Shown: positions 16,553 through 25,750 of the stretch, in pieces | Numbering within the stretch: position 1 is the first letter of the stretch | Layout: every line of letters starts with the position of its first letter | Assembly (NCBI RefSeq): GCF_000165735.1 | Contig: NZ_GL538191.1 | Span: 1-64,000 of the forward strand | Direction of reading: 5' to 3' | Source: Megasphaera micronuciformis F0359 | GTDB lineage: Bacteria > Bacillota > Negativicutes > Veillonellales > Megasphaeraceae | Length of the DNA: 64,000 bases | Program-made: the position numbers and the translations under genes | The notes under the pieces: generated by a model | What the model saw: only the letters and a program-made list of their open reading frames with translations | What the model was told of the DNA's origin: nothing | Databases searched by the model: none

Positions 16553-19500
16553 TTACTTCAGACCCGCTTTTTCCATTAAGAGGGCAATTTGAGCCTTCAT
16601 TTCTTCATTATCGGCCTGAACCTTCCGATACGCTTCAGTCAGTTCTTCTTCATGGTGTTTAATACGGGCGTTTTCAGCCTTCAGTGCCGTTACTTCATCT
16701 TGCATTACGTATACGGAGCTGATAGGACCGGCTTTGTAGCGATCGGGAATGGCTTTCTTTTCAGCCGATCGACCGAACTTGTACGTTACGCCCGCATTGA
16801 CGGCGTTATCCTGTTGTCCGAAGGAGGCACCCACGTGGAGCAACGTATTTTCATTCGTGTAATGGGCCAAGCCGAGTGCTACGGACGTACTGTTACCGTA
16901 CGAACCGACGGCCGCCATAACCTGTGTAGGTGCAATAGGATCATAAGCCAAGGGGTGTAATCCCGCCAAGGCTGCCGATGCGGAACCGGCATTATCCACC
17001 TTAACCTGTACGCGACGAAGCTGGCTTACATTGACCGCATCGTCATCTAAAGTGCCGGCTGCCACTCCGTGAAGCTGTTGTCCGCCGTTATTAAGACCCG
17101 TTCCCGTCAGTCTGACCCCTGTTGTCGAAGTGCCGACAGGTGTGAAGGTAATACCGCTACCGCCCATGGTCATGGACGATGTCACGGTCGGAGCCCCCGG
17201 TCGACGATCTTCACCGAGAACCGGTCCGTTTGTCATCTCTCTCGGCGTTGACTCGGGAGCCGTAGTCGACGTGGTAAAGGTAATAGTACCGTCACCCATA
17301 TTGATGTCCTTAGCCAACTTAATATTGTAGCCGTCTTGAGCGGAATTCGATACTACGGCAATGTTGCCGTCCGTCAAGCGCGACAGATTCTTCGCATTGC
17401 CGCGCAGATTTAACGTATCTCCGAGGCCGACCGAAACCTTACCCCAGTCGCCTTGGAAAACACGACCGCCGGAAATCTTATCACTGACGACCTTGAGCTG
17501 ATCTTCCGTTGCCGCTCTGCCGCTTGTAATATTCGGGTTCTTTACGTCCCACGTCGTATTGCTTAAGCCGCCTACATAGCTGCCGCCGCCTTGTCGACCT
17601 ATACTTACTCCGCCGACACCGATATTGCCGTTTACACCGTCAATACTTACAGCTCCGGCACCGCTACCGATGGTCAATTTGTCCGAAAGGCCTACGACAA
17701 CCTTACCGCCGCTTACGGACGTGCGTACGTTCGTACCGTCGCCGCCGATAGCCACCGTTTCGCCCAAGCCTTTCATAATCGACTGGCCGTCATCAGCAGT
17801 CACGCCGAATCCTTTACGGCTTATACTGTCCGCCATATCATGAAGTTGGCCGCCGTTAACGGCATCCGTACTGCCGGCACCGATACGTCCTGCCGCTACA
17901 TTCGTAATAACCTTATTTCCCGCATCGATACCGTTTTTCGTAACCGACGGACCACCGTTAATAACCAGTCCGTCAGAGGTTACGGTCGTATCACCGGTCG
18001 TCACCTTATTGGCCGTAACCGTGTCAACGCGCACATCCTTATTCAGAGATACGCGAACCTTACCGTTTTCAACGGATGTGGAAATATTGGCTCCGTCGCC
18101 GCCGATAGCGACGGTTTCGCCCAAGTTTTTCTTAACCGACTTACCGTCATCAGCCGTCACACCGAAGGCTCCCTGTTTGATCCCGTCTACAGCCTTGTCA
18201 AGCTGCCCCTTATTGACAGCATCATGTTCGTCTTCGCCGTCTTTAAGGTTCGTAATGCGATTGTTCGTTACGTTAATATTGCCGCCCGTAATCGTTACGG
18301 CATCTTCACAATGGTCTTTCAAGGTTATCTTCGTATCGCCGTTAGAAATAGAGGTAATGCCTCTCAAGTCCTTCGCCAACCGAACCTTCAGGTTATCCGT
18401 TCCGTCAGAGACGACACCGATATTATCCTCTGTCGTAAGCAGAGTTCTGTTCGTAATACCGCCGATAACGGAAACCTTGTTGTTCAATTTTTTAATAATA
18501 TCCGTTCCCGTATCGCCGCCGAAGACCATGCCGTCTTCCATCGTTGCAACTTGATGTTCTCCCGTCTTGTCTTCATAAACGATACGCGTAATTCCGTCCG
18601 TACCGTCTACACCTTTTTCACCCTTAATTCCCTTGGAGACATCATCATAACCGTTCTTCACAGTCAGGTCGATACCGTTAGTACCGTCCTTACCGTTGGT
18701 TCCCGCCGGCCCGGTTAAGCCGATATGGCCCACACCGTCTTTACCGTATACGGTTACGGCATCCTTACCGTCCTTACCGCTCACACCGATCTTGCCGTCT
18801 TTTCCGTCTTTACCTACTTGAACGGATTCGGTAACAAGGTTTTTATCCATCATGACGGAAATATTGCCGTTTGCATCTTTTACGGTCTTAATATTTTCAC
18901 TGCTATATTCGGAATCTACCTTCGTGCCGCCGCCAACGATACCCAAGGTTTCACCGAGGTTTTTGTGAATTACCTGCCCGTCGTTACCGACGAAGTTCAT
19001 GCCCTTGGCCGTCAGGTTGTTCGTCACATTCGTCGTCGTATTCGTTACGGCGTTATTTACCTGATCCGTCAGGTAATCTACATTTACGACTTCGCTTCCG
19101 TCGTTACCCGTCGCATAGGCTACGTTGGTAATATGCGTGCCGCCCGTCTTGTTAACGTACGTGCTGCCCGCCATGGTAACGGAGTTTTTATTCACCACGC
19201 CGCCTGTTACATCATACTGGACGGAACGGTTCGACAAGTTGTCTACAGCCGTCTTGGAAGCCACATCCTTTATCGTAACGGTTTCTTTTACGCCTGCATG
19301 CTTCTTATCTTCTACCGTCAAGTTCACCTTGCCGTCAGCATCGACAGAGTAGGCACCGTCGGCACTTCCGTCATTAGCTACTAAACGGAAGTCGGACATA
19401 TTACCGCTCACGTTATTAATAGCTTCATTTACGACTTTCAGCTGATCTTCCGTAGCCGCTCTGCCTGAAACAGCCGTACCGTTCCACGTCTTGTTATCAA

Positions 19501-22500
19501 GGCCCGTCACATAGTTACCCGTCACGCCTCCTGAGACTTGCGTACCCGTCTTCACATTGCCGGCCGTTACGCTCGTAAGTCCCGTTACTTCTTTGGCAAG
19601 CTGTACCTTTAAGACTCCGCCTATGTTGTTGACGCCGATATTTCCGTCAGACAAAGCTCCCGCAGCACCGCCGCGAACGTCCAATCGTTCGTTAAGTTTC
19701 TTGGAAATCACCGTACCGTTATCTCCGGCAAACTTCATGCCGTCGTCCAGGGTTGCCACTTCGTGATTTCCCGTCTTGTCTTCATAAACAATGCGAGTAA
19801 CTCCGTCCGTACCGTTGACACCCGGCTGGCCTTTTTCAACATGAATATCTACACGGTTCGTACCGTTAATACCGTCTACGCCGTCTTTACCGTTAATGCC
19901 GATGATACCGTCCTTGCCGTCTTTACCGACTTGAACGGATTCGGTAACAAGGTTTTTATCCATCATGACGGAAATATTGCCGTTTGCATCTTTTACGGTC
20001 TTAATATTTTCACCGCTATACTCGGAATCGATCTTCGTGCCGCCGCCGACGATACCCAAGGTTTCGCCGAGATTTTTATGAATTACCTGCCCGTCGTTAC
20101 CGACGAAGTTCATGCCCTTGGCCGTCAGGTTGTTCGTCACATTCGTCGTCGTATTCGTTACGGCGTTATTTACCTGATCCGTCAGGTAATCTACATTTAC
20201 GACTTCGCTTCCGTCGTTACCCGTCGCATAGGCTACGTTGGTAATATGCGTGCCGCCCGTCTTGTTAACGTACGTGCTGCCCGCCATGGTGACAGAGTTT
20301 TTATTCACCACGCCGCCTGTTACATCGTACTGTACGGAACGGTTCGACAAGTTGTCTACAGCCGTCTTGGAAGCCACATTCTTAATCGTAACGGTTTCTT
20401 TTACGCCTGCGTGCTTCTTATCTTCTACCGTCAAGTTTACCTTGCCGTCGGCATCGACACTATACGCCTTATCGGCCGTGTTGTTTTCCACCAGACGGTA
20501 ATCTGTCGCACCGGCTCCTTGCGTTGAAATGGTATCTTGCAAGACTTTCAACTGATCTTCCGTAGCCGCTCTGCCTGAAACAGCCGTACCGTTCCACGTC
20601 TTGTTATCAAGGCCCGTCACGTAGTTACCCGTCACGCCGCCTGAGACTTGCGTACCCGCCTTCACATTGCCGGCTGTTACGCTCGTAAGTCCCGTGACTT
20701 CTTTGGCAAGCTGTACCTTTAAGACTCCGCCTATGTTGTTGACGCCGATATTTCCGTCAGACAAAGCTCCCGCAGCACCGCCGCGAACGTCCAATCGTTC
20801 GTTAAGTTTCTTGGAAATCACCGTACCGTTATCTCCGGCAAACTTCATGCCGTCGTCCAGGGTTGCCACTTCGTGGTTGCCCGTCTTGTCTTCGTAAACA
20901 ATGCGAGTAACACCGTCCGTACCGTTGACACCCGGCTGACCTTTTTCAACATGAATGTCTACACGACTCGTACCGTTAATACCGTCTACGCCGTCTTTAC
21001 CGTTAATGCCGATGATGCCGTCCTTACCGTCTTTACCCGTAACAGTTACCGTTTCAGCCGTCACGTCTTTGCCGAGGGCTACATCAATAACCGTATCGGC
21101 ACCTGTCTTTTTAATGGACGTCTTAATATTCGTGCCGTCACCTTTAACGGTCACCTTAGAACCCAGGGCACTCGTCTGTTCACCGCCCACATTGGCATCG
21201 AAACGAAGTCCCTTGTTCGTAACTTCTTCCACCTTCGAGTCAAGCTGCCCCTTATTGACCGCATCATGACTGTCTACGGCGTTTTGGACGTTTGTGATCC
21301 GATTATTCGAGACGCTGACGTTTCCGCCCGTAATTGTTACGCCGTTGCCGCCTACACTCGTATTGTTGTTTAAGACAATACTCGTATTGCCGTTCGATAT
21401 GGACGTAATGTCCGTCAAATTCTTCGCTAAGGCAATAGAAATTTTACCGTTATCGTTAGCCGTTTGAATATTCGAATTTTTTCCGACAATGCCCAAGGTA
21501 GATCCCAAGTCCTTGTGAATAGATTGCCCGTCGTTACCGACGAAGTTCATGCCCTTGGCCGTCAGGTTGTTCGTCACATTCGTCGTCGTATTCGTTACGG
21601 CGTTATTTACCTGATCCGTCAGGTAATCTACATTTACGACTTCGCTTCCGTCGTTACCCGTCGCATAGGCTACGTTGGTAATATGCGTGCCGCCCGTCTT
21701 GTTAACGTACGTGCTGCCCGCCATGGTGACAGAGTTTTTATTCACCACGCCGCCTGTTACATCGTACTGTACGGAACGGTTCGACAAGTTGTCTACAGCC
21801 GTCTTGGACGCTACATCCTTAATCGTAACCGTCTGCTTCATTCCTGCATGATTCTTGTCTTCTACCGTCAAGTTCACCTTGCCGTCGGCATCGACGCTAT
21901 ACGCCTTATCGGCTGTATTGTTTTCCACCAAACGGTAATCCGTCGCACCGGCGCCTTGAGTCGAAATGGTATCTTGCAAGACTTTCAGCTGATCTTCCGT
22001 AGCCGCTCTGCCTGAAACAGCCGTACCGTTCCACGTCTTGTTATCAAGGCCCGTCACGTAGTTACCCGTCACGCCGCCAGATACTTGCGTACCCGTCTTC
22101 ACATTGCCGGCCGTTACGCTCGTAAGTCCCGTTACTTCTTTGGCAAGCTGTACCTTCAAGACTCCGCCGACGTTGTTGACGCCGATGTTGCCGTCAGACA
22201 AAGCTCCTGCAGCACCGCCGCGGACATCCAACCGTTCGTTGAGTTTCTTGGAAATCACCGTACCGTTATCTCCGGCAAACTTCATGCCGTCGTCCAGGGT
22301 TGCCACTTCGTGATTCCCCGTCTTATCTTCATAAACAATGCGAGTAACGCCGTCCGTACCGTTGACACCCGGCTGACCTTTTTCAACATGAATGTCTACA
22401 CGACTCGTACCGTTAATACCGTCTACGCCGTCTTTACCGTTAATGCCGATGGTGCCGTCTTTGCCGTTTTTGCCCGTAACGGTTACCGTTTCAGCTGTCA

Positions 22501-24988
22501 CGTCTTTGCCGAGAGCGACGTCAATAACCGTGTCGGCACCCGTCTTCTTAATAGACGTCTTAATATTCGTGCCGTCGCCTTTAACGGTCACCTTCGACCC
22601 CAAGGCACTCGTCTGTTCACCGCCCACATTGGCATCGAAACGAAGTCCCTTGTTCGTAACTTCTTCCACCTTCGAGTCAAGCTGCCCCTTATTGACCGCA
22701 TCATGACTGTCTACGGCGTTTTGGACGTTCGTGATTCGGTTATTCGATACGCTGACATTACCGCCCGTAATGGTCACGCCGTTGCCGCCTACACTCGTAT
22801 TGTTGTTCAAGACAATACTCGTATTGCCGTTCGATACGGATGTAATGTCCGTCAAATTCTTCGCTAAGGCAATAGAAATTTTACCGTTATCGTTAGCCGT
22901 TTGAATATTCGAATTTTTTCCGACAATGCCCAAGGTCGAGCCCAAATCCTTGTGAATAGATTGTCCGTCATTACCGACAAAGTTCATACCTTTGGCCGTC
23001 AGGTTGTTCGTAATATTCGTCGTCGTATTCGTTACGGCATTATTTACCTGATCCGTCAGGTAATCTACATTTACGACTTCGCTTCCGTCGTTACCCGTCG
23101 CATAGGCTACGTTGGTAATATGCGTGCCGCCCGTCTTGTTAACGTACGTGCTGCCCGCCATGGTAACGGAGTTTTTATTCACCACGCCGTTTGAAATATC
23201 GTAGTGAACGGCGTCTTCATCGTGACCGCCCTTTGCGGAAATACGGATTTGCCCGTTTGCCGACTTTTCGATGGTCACGTTTTCACCGTTTACAAGATTG
23301 ACCTTACCCCGGCTGGGCGGTACATCTTTCCCGTTAGCCTGTAGCGTCCAAATATCCGTCTTCTTCGCCAAGTCGCAGTCTTTAAAGCCGATCTCATAAT
23401 GTCTGTTTCCGTTTGCATCGATACCGCCGTTATCTTTAACGGTAATACGACTCCCCGGAACGGCGGACACAGTCGTATCTCTACCGTTTACAGTATAAGT
23501 TTTTGTTCCGTTAGCAACAGTTGATGTAACGGTCGTATTCGAACCGCCTTTCACTACGACGGCCTTCTGAGCTTCGTTGTGAATAACCGTTTTGCCTTCA
23601 TTGGTAATGTTGGATAAGTTAATGTTAGCCGACGCATCAATCTTTTGACGAACCGCATCGGTTAACCCGACAGTAACCGTTCCGCTTCCTGCCTGAGTGG
23701 TCACATACTGATTATCACCTTGAATTTTTAAAGTCTGACTATCCAATAAGACATCCGTATGACCCGTATTGGCACCCACTTTGAGGTTCACATTGCGCAA
23801 TTGCGCTACATTGACAGCATCCGTATCCTTGCTGCCGGCTGCTACATGGGTAATCTGTCTTGTATGGCCTTCATTACCGACGGAAACGGCTGCATATTCG
23901 GACCGTAAAGCAGAGCCGCCAAGTCCGGTATAACCGTTTGTCCGCCCGTCTTCGGTTTTAACATTATAGCCCCATTCACCGCTTGTTCTGTCGGCCCTCG
24001 AGTTGGAGCCCAAGGCTACGCCGTTTACCGTCGGTGCCGAAGCGCTTTTACCGATAGCCACGGCATTATCGACACACGCTTTGGCATCGGTACCGTAAGC
24101 AATAGAGCTGGCACCGCCGGCCGTACTGCGACTGCCGAAGGCTATACTGTCTACGCCCGTAGCGTGAGCCGTCTGCCCCAAAGCAATGGCACGATCGGCC
24201 GTAGCCTGCGTATTGTTTACACCGTCATAGGCGGCAATGGGAGTTCCCTTGGAATCATATTGTGTCTTCGGTGCTATGGTGCCGATGGCGATGGACTGAT
24301 TGCCCGTAGCCGTAGACGAATGTCCCATAGCCAGGCTGGCTTCCCCCTTAGCTACGGCAGCCGTCCCGATAGCCGCCGCATACTTACCGCTTGCATAAGA
24401 CTGACGCATCATGGCCAGAGAGTTAAATTCCGCAGCCTTGGCCCCGGCACCGATGGCGACAGCGGCAATCTTTTCGGCAGACGCATAGGGACCTACGGCA
24501 ACGGCCAGCGAACGAGCCCGCGAATAATCACCGAGTGCCGTACCGGATGCCGTCTGTACCTCAGGGTCATAAGCGTTGGCGGCGTTACCGAGTGCAATGC
24601 CGTACAAATGCGTCCCCGTATATAATTGATACCGACCTGTGCCGTCCCACTGTAAGATCCCCGTGTTGTCATAGGCCTTATTACCCGGCGTCCCGTAGTC
24701 GTACATCTTCGTCGCCGTACCGCCTTCCAAGGCAGACATCCACCCGGATGATAAGCGAATGCCCGCACTTCTTGCAGGGTTGGGATCGGTCGGTCCCGGT
24801 TCGTCAGTGACGGCAGCAAAGACGGGTACACAACCGGTTAAAAATAAGACCGCCAATGTTGAAATAAGTGTGTATCCTCTGTCTTTGGATGTTTCGGACT
24901 TAGTTTTTGAATGAGACTTTGCTATTTCCGAAGTAACAACATAACAGTTTCTGGCTTTGTTCCAAATAACCTTAAAAATCTTATTCAT
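16553..24988 (-). CDS. Trimeric autotransporter adhesin TAA2 (YadA-like, 2811 aa)
   Basis: Giant surface adhesin with the same plan as TAA1 but a shorter head and longer stalk. The extended signal region (MNKIFKVIWNKARNCYVVT) leads to a hydrophobic stretch, residues 40-60, that contains LTGC at 50-53. Beta-roll head repeats run to about residue 340, then the neck HVAAGSKDTDAVNVAQL. The stalk of about 2200 residues is built largely from tandem modules. Each has VVNKNSVTMAGSTYVNKTGG, DGSEVVNVDYL, G-x-y runs and NKTWNGTAVSGRAATEDQL. The barrel (LAGLHPLAYDPIAPTQVMAAVGSYG to GVTYKFGRS) is followed by about 70 residues: DRYKAGPISSVY and a coil ending IALLMEKAGLK. Translation may be coupled to an upstream 20-codon ORF. 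Confidence 0.95.
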   Translation of the reverse strand: MNKIFKVIWNKARNCYVVTSEIAKSHSKTKSETSKDRGYTLISTLAVLFLTGCVPVFAAVTDEPGPTDPNPARSAGIRLSSGWMSALEGGTATKMYDYGTPGNKAYDNTGILQWDGTGRYQLYTGTHLYGIALGNAANAYDPEVQTASGTALGDYSRARSLAVAVGPYASAEKIAAVAIGAGAKAAEFNSLAMMRQSYASGKYAAAIGTAAVAKGEASLAMGHSSTATGNQSIAIGTIAPKTQYDSKGTPIAAYDGVNNTQATADRAIALGQTAHATGVDSIAFGSRSTAGGASSIAYGTDAKACVDNAVAIGKSASAPTVNGVALGSNSRADRTSGEWGYNVKTEDGRTNGYTGLGGSALRSEYAAVSVGNEGHTRQITHVAAGSKDTDAVNVAQLRNVNLKVGANTGHTDVLLDSQTLKIQGDNQYVTTQAGSGTVTVGLTDAVRQKIDASANINLSNITNEGKTVIHNEAQKAVVVKGGSNTTVTSTVANGTKTYTVNGRDTTVSAVPGSRITVKDNGGIDANGNRHYEIGFKDCDLAKKTDIWTLQANGKDVPPSRGKVNLVNGENVTIEKSANGQIRISAKGGHDEDAVHYDISNGVVNKNSVTMAGSTYVNKTGGTHITNVAYATGNDGSEVVNVDYLTDQVNNAVTNTTTNITNNLTAKGMNFVGNDGQSIHKDLGSTLGIVGKNSNIQTANDNGKISIALAKNLTDITSVSNGNTSIVLNNNTSVGGNGVTITGGNVSVSNNRITNVQNAVDSHDAVNKGQLDSKVEEVTNKGLRFDANVGGEQTSALGSKVTVKGDGTNIKTSIKKTGADTVIDVALGKDVTAETVTVTGKNGKDGTIGINGKDGVDGINGTSRVDIHVEKGQPGVNGTDGVTRIVYEDKTGNHEVATLDDGMKFAGDNGTVISKKLNERLDVRGGAAGALSDGNIGVNNVGGVLKVQLAKEVTGLTSVTAGNVKTGTQVSGGVTGNYVTGLDNKTWNGTAVSGRAATEDQLKVLQDTISTQGAGATDYRLVENNTADKAYSVDADGKVNLTVEDKNHAGMKQTVTIKDVASKTAVDNLSNRSVQYDVTGGVVNKNSVTMAGSTYVNKTGGTHITNVAYATGNDGSEVVNVDYLTDQVNNAVTNTTTNVTNNLTAKGMNFVGNDGQSIHKDLGSTLGIVGKNSNIQTANDNGKISIALAKNLTDITSISNGNTSIVLNNNTSVGGNGVTITGGNVSVSNNRITNVQNAVDSHDAVNKGQLDSKVEEVTNKGLRFDANVGGEQTSALGSKVTVKGDGTNIKTSIKKTGADTVIDVALGKDVTAETVTVTGKDGKDGIIGINGKDGVDGINGTSRVDIHVEKGQPGVNGTDGVTRIVYEDKTGNHEVATLDDGMKFAGDNGTVISKKLNERLDVRGGAAGALSDGNIGVNNIGGVLKVQLAKEVTGLTSVTAGNVKAGTQVSGGVTGNYVTGLDNKTWNGTAVSGRAATEDQLKVLQDTISTQGAGATDYRLVENNTADKAYSVDADGKVNLTVEDKKHAGVKETVTIKNVASKTAVDNLSNRSVQYDVTGGVVNKNSVTMAGSTYVNKTGGTHITNVAYATGNDGSEVVNVDYLTDQVNNAVTNTTTNVTNNLTAKGMNFVGNDGQVIHKNLGETLGIVGGGTKIDSEYSGENIKTVKDANGNISVMMDKNLVTESVQVGKDGKDGIIGINGKDGVDGINGTNRVDIHVEKGQPGVNGTDGVTRIVYEDKTGNHEVATLDDGMKFAGDNGTVISKKLNERLDVRGGAAGALSDGNIGVNNIGGVLKVQLAKEVTGLTSVTAGNVKTGTQVSGGVTGNYVTGLDNKTWNGTAVSGRAATEDQLKVVNEAINNVSGNMSDFRLVANDGSADGAYSVDADGKVNLTVEDKKHAGVKETVTIKDVASKTAVDNLSNRSVQYDVTGGVVNKNSVTMAGSTYVNKTGGTHITNVAYATGNDGSEVVNVDYLTDQVNNAVTNTTTNVTNNLTAKGMNFVGNDGQVIHKNLGETLGIVGGGTKVDSEYSSENIKTVKDANGNISVMMDKNLVTESVQVGKDGKDGKIGVSGKDGKDAVTVYGKDGVGHIGLTGPAGTNGKDGTNGIDLTVKNGYDDVSKGIKGEKGVDGTDGITRIVYEDKTGEHQVATMEDGMVFGGDTGTDIIKKLNNKVSVIGGITNRTLLTTEDNIGVVSDGTDNLKVRLAKDLRGITSISNGDTKITLKDHCEDAVTITGGNINVTNNRITNLKDGEDEHDAVNKGQLDKAVDGIKQGAFGVTADDGKSVKKNLGETVAIGGDGANISTSVENGKVRVSLNKDVRVDTVTANKVTTGDTTVTSDGLVINGGPSVTKNGIDAGNKVITNVAAGRIGAGSTDAVNGGQLHDMADSISRKGFGVTADDGQSIMKGLGETVAIGGDGTNVRTSVSGGKVVVGLSDKLTIGSGAGAVSIDGVNGNIGVGGVSIGRQGGGSYVGGLSNTTWDVKNPNITSGRAATEDQLKVVSDKISGGRVFQGDWGKVSVGLGDTLNLRGNAKNLSRLTDGNIAVVSNSAQDGYNIKLAKDINMGDGTITFTTSTTAPESTPREMTNGPVLGEDRRPGAPTVTSSMTMGGSGITFTPVGTSTTGVRLTGTGLNNGGQQLHGVAAGTLDDDAVNVSQLRRVQVKVDNAGSASAALAGLHPLAYDPIAPTQVMAAVGSYGNSTSVALGLAHYTNENTLLHVGASFGQQDNAVNAGVTYKFGRSAEKKAIPDRYKAGPISSVYVMQDEVTALKAENARIKHHEEELTEAYRKVQADNEEMKAQIALLMEKAGLK
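19182..23169 (-). repeat. Tandem stalk repeats of TAA2 (1437, 1437 and 1113 bp)
   Basis: The landmark encoding NKNSVTMAGS recurs at 23169, 21732, 20295 and 19182. The first two intervals are both 1437 bases (479 residues) and nearly identical in sequence. The third is 1113 bases and carries a different, shorter segment after GNDGQ (VIHKNLGETLGIVGGG). All are multiples of three, so unit loss or gain keeps the frame. Confidence 0.9.
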
Positions 24989-25047
24989 ATCATGACCCCT
25001 TTTTCTAAAAAGTATTTTTGTTTATGTACTTTTAAAAATTCGTACAT
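24985..25047 (-). CDS. 20-codon upstream ORF overlapping the TAA2 start
   Basis: A minus-strand ORF encodes MYEFLKVHKQKYFLEKGVMI, preceded by GGAAGGAGG. Its TGA overlaps the TAA2 ATG as ATGA, the classic arrangement for translational coupling. The distance from the AGGAGG core to the ATG is short (2 bases), so initiation there may be weak. The peptide has no recognisable similarity and may matter only as a translated leader. TAA2 itself has only a GGGG site in front of it. Confidence 0.5.
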   Translation of the reverse strand: MYEFLKVHKQKYFLEKGVMI

Positions 25048-25106
25048 ATCCTCCTTCCCTTAGGAACCCAAAACATCTTCTATAAATTATCAATTCTTTT
25101 ACATTA

Positions 25107-25135
25107 TGATTACACATTCTATTTTGTTATGGCAA
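25107..25135 (-). promoter_or_regulatory. Candidate TAA2 promoter
   Basis: TTGCCA and TAATCA with a 17-base spacer on the minus strand, giving a leader of about 110 bases that contains the upstream ORF. Confidence 0.4.
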
Positions 25136-25643
25136 TGCTTGAAGGTGAAATTATTACAATTCTGTTACATTCCCGTTTTTCGTTATTTTTTTGAAATATA
25201 AACGCATGTAAACACGTTAATATCTGGGGTAGTACGAAAATTTATTTATATCCATTTCCCGGGATTACCTTTTCTCCCTTACAATGTTTAATCAACATAC
25301 CGCTAATACTTTGTACTTACTGTAACTCATAGTGAGTCAAGAAAACCCGTTTTATCTTGATGTCATTTGTGTTGCCTGAAGTTTTCTGTATATTCTGTTA
25401 TATTTCTTTTATTTTTACTTCTTTTATTTGATAGTTTTTCTCCCCTTCCTTTCATTTTTCATTCCTTATTTTCTAACAGTTTTTTCACAGCCTTTGGGGG
25501 ATATTTCAGCTATTTACTCTATTTTTTCTTAAAAAGATTTATTTGTAATTATTTATCCCTCTTTTTTAAATGATAGTTTTATTTTTATTTACTATCATCT
25601 CAAAAGATAAGATAAAATCACTTTTATTTTTTCTTTCCAATAT

Positions 25644-25671
25644 TTGACTTTTTGACTTTTAAGTGTATAAT
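25644..25671 (+). promoter_or_regulatory. clpB promoter
   Basis: TTGACT and a perfect TATAAT with a 16-base spacer. A direct repeat of TTTGACTT overlaps the -35. Confidence 0.75.
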
Positions 25672-25750
25672 CATAGTTGTAGTCGAGAACATAAAGAAGT
25701 TTAAATGAATGAATCGTTCCTATCTCTTGACCGCTAAGGAGGTTTATACT

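Larger units (their letters stand above)
24989..25750. other. Gene-poor region between divergent TAA2 and clpB
   Basis: About 760 AT-rich bases. It holds the TAA2 leader ORF, a candidate TAA2 promoter and the clpB promoter. The middle (25340-25620) is strongly T-rich on the plus strand; an apparent hydrophobic ORF there follows from the T-richness and lacks a ribosome site. A short inverted repeat ACTCA-TAG-TGAGT lies near 25326. Confidence 0.55.

Noticed and set aside
6503-24988. CRISPR-like repeated units within the adhesin genes
   Set aside because: The repeats are coding, in frame, of variable length and contiguous, without unique spacers; they are protein repeats.
25367-25573. Hydrophobic 68-codon plus-strand ORF upstream of clpB
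   Set aside because: Arises from a T-rich tract (Phe/Leu codons), with no ribosome site; not supported as a gene.
25640-25665. Possible CtsR operator at the clpB promoter (two GTCAAA copies on the minus strand)
   Set aside because: The two heptads are 8 bases apart, not the 10 expected for CtsR (3-base spacer). It is probably part of a repeated -35-like TTTGACTT.
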